NCBI GenBank assembly: GCA_016840245.1
Contig: JAEOST010000183.1
Span: forward strand, 1 to 5,519
Direction: 5' to 3'
DNA length: 5,519 nucleotides
Source: Candidatus Thorarchaeota archaeon
GTDB taxonomy: Archaea > Asgardarchaeota > Thorarchaeia > Thorarchaeales > Thorarchaeaceae
How positions within the stretch are numbered: the stretch's first letter is position 1; each line of letters starts with the position of its first letter. The notes beneath the pieces are model-generated. The model made no database searches. It was not told the DNA's origin and saw only the letters and a program-made list of their open reading frames with translations. Positions 1-4,363 of the stretch are shown here, in pieces. The position numbers were made by a program, and so were the translations under genes.

Positions 1-239
1 GTAACATCATACTCACAGGAAGCTCAACAACAACACCTCTATTCAGAGAAAAACTGCAAAAGGAGATTACAGCAGCCATTACTTCTGACAGAGATTTCTC
101 AATCATAGACGTTCCAGAAGGACTCTACGTATCTTGGATTGGTGGGAGTATGTTAGCTAATCTACCATCCTTCAAAGATGCATGTATAACTCACTCAGAA
201 TTTGCTCGAGAGGGTGCTGATATATTCCAAAAGAAATAG
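1..239 (+). CDS. Actin-family protein, C-terminal 78 residues (partial at 5' end)
   Basis: Seen: the frame starting at base 3 is open to a TAG at 237-239 and encodes 78 residues, beginning NIILTGSS and ending in IFQKK. Aligned by hand to vertebrate actin from memory, it matches residues 296-373 without a gap, with about 31 of 78 identical, including WIGGS, QKEIT and LANLPSF for LASLSTF. Known: this part of actin lies mostly in subdomains 1 and 3, and includes the adenine-binding loop (301-308) and the C-terminal helices. Odd: actin Gly302, Met305, Tyr306, Gly308 and Trp356 correspond here to Ser, Thr, Thr, Leu and Cys, and the chain stops two residues short of Cys374-Phe375. Inference: a cytoskeletal ATPase, either an Asgard actin (lokiactin type) or a more divergent Arp-like paralogue. 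A crenactin-type protein is a less likely alternative. Membership of the actin family is near certain; the subclass is not. The start lies left of the window. Confidence 0.93.
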   Translation, partial: NIILTGSSTTTPLFREKLQKEITAAITSDRDFSIIDVPEGLYVSWIGGSMLANLPSFKDACITHSEFAREGADIFQKK

Positions 240-255
240 GAGTAAGTTTAGCAAA

Positions 256-888
256 TCACTCCGTATCACTAAGTTTTCTAAGGTAATACCACAGTAGAAC
301 ATCAGTACTTGTTCTACCCTTATGGAGATTCACACTCTCAATCTTCTTCTTTCGAATTGTTTCCATATCCTCAAAGTATCTGTCTGGTTCATCATTTCTG
401 AAGAAGGTGTGTAGAAACTCCTCCTCGCCATGAACCCCAAGAAACTCGTAGTCGTCGACAAGTTTGCCCATGGTTTCCTCATTACAGTAGGAGCAGTCTA
501 TTGACATGAAGTCAACAAAGAGAAGACCTCCCGGTCTGAGAACTCTCTTCATCTCTCTGATTGCTACCTCTGTGTCTTTCTTGCTCAGATGGTTTATACT
601 GTTCTGTGTATAGACAAAACTGAAGGTCTCGTCTTCAAATGGAATTTCCCTGAAGTCCGCAACTCGCATGTCTACCTCTAGATTGTACTTTGATGCGAAT
701 TGTTTTGCAGAATTGACAGCCTCCTCTGAAATATCAATTCCAAAACACTTGTACTCCCATTCTGCAAAGAGACCGAGTGGTGGTCTACCTCCTCCAGCTC
801 CACAGTCTAGAATCACCTTCTCCATCTCAATCTTCTCGGTCATAAACAGAATCTCATAGACTACTGGTCGATAGAGTACATTTGGCAA
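256..888 (-). CDS. Class I SAM-dependent methyltransferase (Methyltransf_11-like)
   Basis: A soluble Rossmann-fold methyltransferase of unknown substrate. From the chosen start it has 210 residues. Motif I is ILDCGAGGG (about residues 26-34), the acidic residue that binds the SAM ribose is in GIDIS (about 50-54), the adenine-side Asp is in VADFREIPF (about 76-84), the post-II strand is FSFVYTQNSINH, and motif III is RVLRPGGLLFVDF (about 115-127). The C-terminal part, with HTFFRNDEPDRYF, resembles the cap region of small archaeal methyltransferases. Start choice: the frame is open to a TTG at 912, just after an in-frame stop. However, TTG at 888-886 has GGAGG at 900-896 with a 7-nt spacer, and a TATA-like box at 930-923 predicts transcription from near 900-906, which would exclude the 912 start. 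The gene converges on actin, with 16 nt between stops, and is divergent from the PH-domain gene. The family call is firm. No substrate (protein, RNA, lipid or small molecule) can be read from the sequence. Confidence 0.9.
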   Translation of the reverse strand: MPNVLYRPVVYEILFMTEKIEMEKVILDCGAGGGRPPLGLFAEWEYKCFGIDISEEAVNSAKQFASKYNLEVDMRVADFREIPFEDETFSFVYTQNSINHLSKKDTEVAIREMKRVLRPGGLLFVDFMSIDCSYCNEETMGKLVDDYEFLGVHGEEEFLHTFFRNDEPDRYFEDMETIRKKKIESVNLHKGRTSTDVLLWYYLRKLSDTE

Positions 889-895
889 ACCAATT

Positions 896-900
896 CCTCC
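896..900 (-). promoter_or_regulatory. Shine-Dalgarno GGAGG that decides the methyltransferase start
   Basis: On the minus strand GGAGG is followed by a 7-nt spacer (AATTGGT) and TTG at 888-886. It lies downstream of the other in-frame TTG at 912. That upstream TTG has no purine-rich SD; its preceding bases are the TATA-like and stop-containing sequence. This favours initiation at 888 and a protein eight residues shorter than the longest reading. GGAGG is also the core complement of the archaeal 16S 3' end. Confidence 0.6.
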
Positions 901-922
901 AAGACTCGCCAAATGAGTCTAT

Positions 923-930
923 GATATATT
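923..930 (-). promoter_or_regulatory. TATA-like box for the methyltransferase, possibly shared with the divergent gene
   Basis: The minus strand reads AATATATC inside GTAATATATCA. About 26 nt downstream lies position 900, which would give a 12- to 18-nt leader that just contains the GGAGG motif. The core ATATAT is self-complementary, so the same site could also be read rightwards, placing a plus-strand start near 953 ahead of the PH-domain gene. This rests on spacing and base composition alone. Confidence 0.4.
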
Positions 931-1004
931 ACTTCTGAACAGCGTATTTGACTCATGGTGATTGTGGGCAACGCTTAACTCAAAGTAGCATATTATCTAA
1001 TCAC

Positions 1005-1469
1005 ATGTTGCATAAACATCGTGTGGAAGGAAACGCATGGTATAATGTCATAACTTGCGCACCCTTTATGATAATCATCATATTCACAGCTTTCTGGGGT
1101 ATGGCTGCAGTAGGAGATGATGCTGGTGCCGTCATAGCATTCCCTCTGTTCATAGTCTTTGGCTTACTCTATCTCTGGATTCCATCTAAGATATTCAAGA
1201 GGTGGTACCTGCAGATAGATGAGAATGGGGTAATCTACAACATCTTCTTCGTGAAACGTGTCTATGGGTGGGAGGATATAGTCGAGGTGACTACAGAGCA
1301 GAGTCCTGAGTTCTCAGGAACCTATGATGACAATCTTGTAATAATTACAAAGAACGCGAGATTGAACTTCTTTCTTCCTGACTTTGATATGAGTAGCAAG
1401 AGGTCAGCGACACGATTCACTGAGCAAGCTATTGAACTATGGGAAGACGCTAAGAAACGCCGAGAGTAG
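1005..1469 (+). CDS. Two-TM membrane protein with a bacterial/archaeal PH-like domain
   Basis: A predicted integral membrane protein of 154 residues from the chosen ATG. TM1 is about residues 12-34 (core FMIIIIFTAFWGM) and TM2 about 40-60 (core FPLFIVFGLLYLW), joined by a short loop containing GDD. A soluble beta-rich domain follows (about 66-126): YLQIDENGVIYNI, a basic turn VKRVYGWEDIVEV, then LVIITKNARLNFF. A helix rich in charged residues (about 133-153) closes the protein. The pattern of two TM helices, then a strand with a Gly turn, then xxWxDI is typical of bPH/YdbT-type PH domains; I did not confirm this by search. Start choice: the frame is also open from a TTG at 948, but the 19 residues it would add look non-coding and have no SD. 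GTG at 1023 is another candidate, lying just downstream of CATATTAT at 989-996. Its stop is 8 nt from the convergent glycosyltransferase-like gene. Its role is unknown; membrane sensing or scaffolding is a guess. Confidence 0.72.
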   Translation: MLHKHRVEGNAWYNVITCAPFMIIIIFTAFWGMAAVGDDAGAVIAFPLFIVFGLLYLWIPSKIFKRWYLQIDENGVIYNIFFVKRVYGWEDIVEVTTEQSPEFSGTYDDNLVIITKNARLNFFLPDFDMSSKRSATRFTEQAIELWEDAKKRRE

Positions 1470-1477
1470 AAATCCAC

Positions 1478-2383
1478 TCACAATTGAATCTGTCCTGCAA
1501 TCCATTGCTTGAGTTCATCCTCTACAGGCATCTTGTCCATCCAATCTGGATCTGAATGGAACCCTTCATGACGCATGGTCACTACGTCATCAAGGCGTGT
1601 CGGACGATTATCTGTAGCGTCCTCATGATATAGGTGAAGGGGATAGTTGTAGTCTATAGGAAGTTCTTGTAGTGTGTCTGTTTTCAATGTAGACAGAATG
1701 ACTCCTGAGAGTATTGCCTGATGAATGAAGATGGCATAGAGATCATCCTTCTTGTAGAACTCTTGAAAGGCCTCCTCTCGATAGTGTTTGAGAAATGAGT
1801 CACGCCAAGTAGTGAAAACACTGTTACGTGGACGCGTCACTAGACAACCTGCATTGAAGTATGGACGAATCTTGACTCCATCAACATGTGCAACCATAGG
1901 AAAAACGCGATCCTCAGGTACGTTGCAATATCGATAGACCTCAGTCCAGAATACATCTAATGGCTCTTCGTATCGTGAGCCCACAAGTGTGTGATGTACA
2001 GGTCTGTAACCTAGATTAGTACCTCTCTGTAATATGAGCTCTTCAGGCTCACGAAGAACTAGGGTATTGGTCGCCATCCAAGCTAGTAAATCTATTTCGT
2101 CACCTACATCAGACTCTGCCTGTGCTGCTGCAAAAGCATGTCCCATAAATGGGAATTTTGCTACATCCATACTGACATCGAGCGGGAACAGCTTGACATC
2201 TAGCTCACTGAATTTGTCCTTTGCATGTTCAGAAAGATTCTCAGCTCTTTCTGGAACATAGAACCAAATCGGAGTATCTGAGAGCGATCCTGCGAATGAA
2301 CGGACACTTCCAGCAAACAATAGTGCGTTAATCTCAGAGTGCTTACCGGGATGCATAATGGATGCAATTGTGAGTTTCATCAC
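1478..2383 (-). CDS. GT-A fold glycosyltransferase homologue (GT8-like) with degenerate DXD motif
   Basis: A soluble protein of 301 residues. The N-terminal strand KLTIASIM and helix NALLFAGSVRSF resemble the nucleotide-sugar-binding start of GT-A enzymes. DLLAWMATNTLVLREPEEL (98-116) sits where GT8 proteins have a pattern like LDADTLVL, but the metal-binding Asp-X-Asp is replaced by Ala104-Thr105-Asn106. YFNAGCLV (175-182) matches the conserved FNAG block, HQAILS (221-226) matches the usual DQ-L helix, and LPIDYNYPLH (241-250) matches the LP-x-x-N segment. Length and motif order fit a complete protein with no frame break. Start: GTG 2383-2381 has AAGGTGG at 2397-2391 with a 7-nt spacer, and ATG at 2380 is the alternative. 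A TATA-like box at 2426-2419 predicts a leader of about 13-16 nt. It may be metal-independent, use other ligands, or be a non-catalytic binding protein. The donor and acceptor are unknown. The family call is by motif order only. Confidence 0.72.
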   Translation of the reverse strand: MMKLTIASIMHPGKHSEINALLFAGSVRSFAGSLSDTPIWFYVPERAENLSEHAKDKFSELDVKLFPLDVSMDVAKFPFMGHAFAAAQAESDVGDEIDLLAWMATNTLVLREPEELILQRGTNLGYRPVHHTLVGSRYEEPLDVFWTEVYRYCNVPEDRVFPMVAHVDGVKIRPYFNAGCLVTRPRNSVFTTWRDSFLKHYREEAFQEFYKKDDLYAIFIHQAILSGVILSTLKTDTLQELPIDYNYPLHLYHEDATDNRPTRLDDVVTMRHEGFHSDPDWMDKMPVEDELKQWIAGQIQL

Positions 2384-2418
2384 TACCTGACCACCTTCTG
2401 ACCTCTCTCATGTCCTAA

Positions 2419-2426
2419 CTTATACT
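2419..2426 (-). promoter_or_regulatory. TATA-like box for the glycosyltransferase-like gene
   Basis: The minus strand reads AGTATAAG, close to an archaeal TATA box. Counting about 26 nt downstream puts the transcript start near 2396. The leader would then be about 13 nt to the GTG and would begin at the AAGGTGG motif (2397-2391). This is an inference from spacing only. Confidence 0.4.
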
Positions 2427-2454
2427 GTGTTTTACGCAAGGTTTGCCGAGATTG

Positions 2455-2472
2455 TTAGAACACGTGTTCCAA
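2455..2472. promoter_or_regulatory. 12-bp perfect palindrome, probable operator in a divergent promoter region
   Basis: GAACACGTGTTC at 2458-2469 is a perfect palindrome. With flanks it reads TTAGAACACGTGTTCCAA (2455-2472), where one outer pair does not match and the next two do. It lies just before the TATA-like ATCATATA (2473-2480) of the thioredoxin gene, over the place where the BRE would be, and about 30 bp upstream of the TATA-like box of the divergent gene. This is the usual place for a dimeric HTH regulator that blocks TFB/TBP. No regulator gene is in view, and the binding protein and signal are unknown. Confidence 0.45.
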
Positions 2473-2480
2473 ATCATATA
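2473..2480 (+). promoter_or_regulatory. TATA-like box for the thioredoxin gene
   Basis: ATCATATA, preceded by CCAA at 2469-2472, predicts transcription from about 2500-2505. That gives a leader of about 35-40 nt, which carries the SD GAGGT (2529-2533) 6 nt before the ATG at 2540. The downstream nucleotidyltransferase gene may be served by the same promoter. Confidence 0.4.
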
Positions 2481-2539
2481 CCTAAAGATACAAGCCGTTT
2501 GGAATTAACTCTACCACATCTCTCCTGTGAGGTTCCGAG

Positions 2540-3001
2540 ATGCCTGATGATGAACAAGAACCAGCTGGGTTTGACTTCTTGGCCAAGAAACTAGAGGCCG
2601 CCTTGGATGGCACCGAGGAAGAACTAGCAAATGGCGAGTTGAATGAATTATCAGATAGGTCATATCTAGATACTCTGCGACGACCAAGAACAACTCTTGT
2701 TGAATTCTACACCAGTGTATGCCCCTATTGTAAGCAGATGAATCCCATACTGGAGGAACTCGCTGAGAAGTACGAGTCAAAAGTCTTCTTTGCCAAGGTG
2801 AACATCGAAGAAGTGGAGGGATCCGCTGAGAAGTTCGAGGTTCTGGGTGTCCCTGCAATTGTTGTTCTCAAGAAAGGTAATCCAGTTGGACGAGTAGAAG
2901 GACTTCGGGGCTATGATGCACTCGACGAATGGATTGACAGTATTCACAGGGGACTTAGACCCATGGGAATAGACCCTGGCCCATCCACAAGACTCTCTTA
3001 G
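2540..3001 (+). CDS. Thioredoxin-fold protein with CPYC active site and acidic N-terminal extension
   Basis: A cytosolic thiol-disulfide oxidoreductase candidate of 153 residues, with no signal peptide or TM helix. Residues 1-46 form an acidic, probably helical extension that is not part of a standard thioredoxin (usually about 105-110 residues). The thioredoxin domain runs about 47-138: TTLVEFYTSVCPYC holds the active-site Cys61-Pro-Tyr-Cys64, KVFFAKVNIEE is the next strand, and GVPAIVVLKKG contains the cis-proline Pro105. DALDEWIDSIHRG is the last helix and is followed by a short Pro-rich tail. CPYC is more typical of glutaredoxins than of thioredoxins (CGPC), but the sequence around it is thioredoxin-like. 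The start is supported by GAGGT at 2529-2533, 6 nt upstream. The gene precedes the nucleotidyltransferase by 68 nt on the same strand. Its partner reductase and substrates are not shown here. The fold call is firm. Confidence 0.92.
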   Translation: MPDDEQEPAGFDFLAKKLEAALDGTEEELANGELNELSDRSYLDTLRRPRTTLVEFYTSVCPYCKQMNPILEELAEKYESKVFFAKVNIEEVEGSAEKFEVLGVPAIVVLKKGNPVGRVEGLRGYDALDEWIDSIHRGLRPMGIDPGPSTRLS

Positions 3002-3042
3002 AACTGGAAATTACGTACACACAATCATTCATTAGTAAAACT

Positions 3043-3069
3043 GAGGTCGCCGCATCAAGAGGCGACTCC
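3043..3069 (+). promoter_or_regulatory. Hairpin overlapping the ribosome-binding site of the nucleotidyltransferase gene
   Basis: GTCGCC (3046-3051) pairs perfectly with GGCGAC (3061-3066) around a 9-nt loop, and a G-U pair can be added below. The SD GAGG (3059-3062), 7 nt before the ATG at 3070, has its last two bases in the stem and its first two in the loop. If formed, the hairpin would limit ribosome access. Stem pairing is seen; a regulatory role is inferred. It could also act as a weak 3' barrier after the thioredoxin gene. Confidence 0.4.
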
Positions 3070-3891
3070 ATGAACGAACAGCAGATTCCAATTGTGAAGA
3101 GCATTGAAGAGATTGATGATGTGATGGCCCGTGAAAGACTGGAAGGTCTAATCAAAGAACCACACGTCATGGGTGTTATGCTCTGGGGTAGCAGAGCCAC
3201 GGGATTCGGAGCTCCCACGACGGACTGGGATGCTCTGATCTATGTGACTGACGAGTACTACTACAGTCTTGACCTACTGGACACAATCTGGCTGGAGTTT
3301 GATGAGTCTGTTGAACCAAAGAAGCTTGTAATCGACTTTTCCCCAGTGTCAGATGCCTGGTTCAAACAACAAATCGATTCACCACTCGACATCGACCACT
3401 CTCCCTATGCTGAGGGCGTTGTAATCTACGATCCCTCTGGTAAACTTGAGGAATGGAGGCAGAAACTCGCACGATATCCTGCGGAGGAACATCTTGACCG
3501 TCTCAAGAACAAGTACGCTCTTGTCATTGGTCCTCTGGGAGCTGCACACATTGACGAAAAGCGTGGATTCACACACAGCTCCAAGCTCAACCTCTACCGA
3601 GGTGTAGTGGCAGCTGCAAATCTCTGGTTTGCCATCAAGAAGTCATGGGCTCCACCCTTCAAGTGGTGGTCCCAGCATGTGAAGAAGCTAGGTATGTCCG
3701 ATGAGACCTACAAGATATTTTGTGATGCATTAGATAACCCAACAATGGAAACTCTCAGACCACTCTTTGTGCATCTGAAGCAGTTGATACTTGATGACGG
3801 TCACGACTTTCCCAATGATGCAATTAGTGCATTCCTTGAGACCATCCACACAGACGGAAGACCTGCTCAGATTCGACATTCGTATCTCTAG
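3070..3891 (+). CDS. Stand-alone nucleotidyltransferase (Pol-beta superfamily) with helical C-terminal domain
   Basis: A soluble protein of 273 residues with an intact nucleotidyltransferase core. Gly40-Ser41 (LWGSRATGFG) is the nucleotide-binding turn, Asp52 and Asp54 (TDWDALIYV) are the first two metal ligands, and Asp89 (KLVIDFSP) is the likely third. The enzyme would transfer an NMP group to an unknown acceptor. The C-terminal half is largely helical, with LNLYRGVVAAANLWFAIKK (173-191) followed by PPFKWW (195-200). This resembles the helical domain of DUF4037/aminoglycoside-nucleotidyltransferase-like proteins rather than a HEPN partner. Start: ATG with GAGG 7 nt upstream. It follows the thioredoxin gene by 68 nt and may be co-transcribed with it. 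No toxin-antitoxin arrangement is visible, because the neighbours are neither HEPN nor MNT proteins. An antibiotic-modifying role cannot be assumed. The superfamily call is firm; the substrate is unknown. Confidence 0.88.
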   Translation: MNEQQIPIVKSIEEIDDVMARERLEGLIKEPHVMGVMLWGSRATGFGAPTTDWDALIYVTDEYYYSLDLLDTIWLEFDESVEPKKLVIDFSPVSDAWFKQQIDSPLDIDHSPYAEGVVIYDPSGKLEEWRQKLARYPAEEHLDRLKNKYALVIGPLGAAHIDEKRGFTHSSKLNLYRGVVAAANLWFAIKKSWAPPFKWWSQHVKKLGMSDETYKIFCDALDNPTMETLRPLFVHLKQLILDDGHDFPNDAISAFLETIHTDGRPAQIRHSYL

Positions 3892-3893
3892 GT

Positions 3894-4310
3894 TCAGTCA
3901 TACTGAGAGATGCCTTCAACTCCAGTATCTTGCTCACTTGGCTGGTCGAGTCTTCCAGTCCGCTTACGCCACCCTTCATAGGTGATGTAGAGGATAATAA
4001 TGTAGACAATAGCAACAACAATGTACATTCCTATGACTATCCATGTTTGACCAGCAAGAAAACCACCGAGAATGATATCAGCTACAGTCTGTGGATATAG
4101 AAGTAATAATACAATCAAGATTGTCGTTATGATTGTACCAAGCACCATTGGAGGGAAAATTCCCGCTGAGTGACATGCGGATGAACAATAGACCTTATCT
4201 CCATCCTTGTAAGTCTGCTCTTCGACTAGATTACCGCACCATGAACAGGTCGTGGCATCCTCATCACTTGTTTTTTCGTCTTCACCCAAGATAACCACTA
4301 AGATGCACAT
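3894..4310 (-). CDS. Small zinc-ribbon membrane protein
   Basis: A protein of 138 residues with no recognised family name. A Cys4 zinc-binding module occupies about residues 22-47: Cys22-x2-Cys25 (TCSWCG) and Cys42-x3-Cys46 (YCSSAC). This looks like the short TRASH/DUF2116-type zinc ribbons that sit next to TM helices in archaea. TM segments follow at about 52-72 (TIITTILIVLLLLY) and 89-111 (IVIGMYIVVAIVYIIILYI), with a weaker hydrophobic stretch at 77-88 between them. A charged tail begins with EGWRKRTGR. The start is uncertain: ATG at 4310 has no clear SD. A TATA-like CTATACAG at 4359-4352 could give a leader of about 19 nt, and in-frame GTG (4298) or TTG (4289) starts would remove the short hydrophobic MCILVVILG. 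It lies 53 nt downstream of the CoA-transferase/GNAT gene on the same strand, so they may be co-transcribed. Its stop is 2 nt from the nucleotidyltransferase stop. Confidence 0.72.
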   Translation of the reverse strand: MCILVVILGEDEKTSDEDATTCSWCGNLVEEQTYKDGDKVYCSSACHSAGIFPPMVLGTIITTILIVLLLLYPQTVADIILGGFLAGQTWIVIGMYIVVAIVYIIILYITYEGWRKRTGRLDQPSEQDTGVEGISQYD

Positions 4311-4363
4311 TTCACTATGTACTTACATGTTTTTCGAACACATGCGTAGTCTGTATAGCATCT

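Noticed and set aside
239..256. Functional link between the methyltransferase and actin (an actin methyltransferase)
   Set aside because: The only evidence is a convergent arrangement. The known actin histidine methyltransferase SETD3 is a SET-domain protein, not this class I fold, so no claim is justified.
948..1004. N-terminal extension of the PH-domain protein from TTG 948
   Set aside because: The 19 residues look non-coding, there is no SD, and the stretch overlaps the region expected to hold the promoters. It was kept only as an alternative start.
2955..3218. 87-codon open frame on the minus strand across the thioredoxin/nucleotidyltransferase junction, and a 115-codon one at 2511-2858
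   Set aside because: They are antisense to two well-supported plus-strand genes, have no family-like motifs and no SD, and translate to low-complexity Ser/Arg/Pro-rich sequence typical of shadow frames.
4270..4276. Plus-strand run of T as a terminator for the nucleotidyltransferase transcript
   Set aside because: It lies about 380 nt beyond the stop, inside the facing gene, where it simply encodes Lys codons (GAAAAAACA) on the minus strand.
3070..4310. Toxin-antitoxin or antiphage module formed by the nucleotidyltransferase and neighbouring small proteins
   Set aside because: The neighbours are a thioredoxin and a convergent zinc-ribbon membrane protein. There is no HEPN, MNT antitoxin, CBASS or other defence-type partner, and no compact operon.
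4326..4344. CATGT and ACATG inverted arms around TTTTCGAAC upstream of the zinc-ribbon gene
   Set aside because: Arms of only 5 bp with a 9-nt spacer are expected by chance in AT-rich intergenic DNA, and nothing else ties them to regulation.
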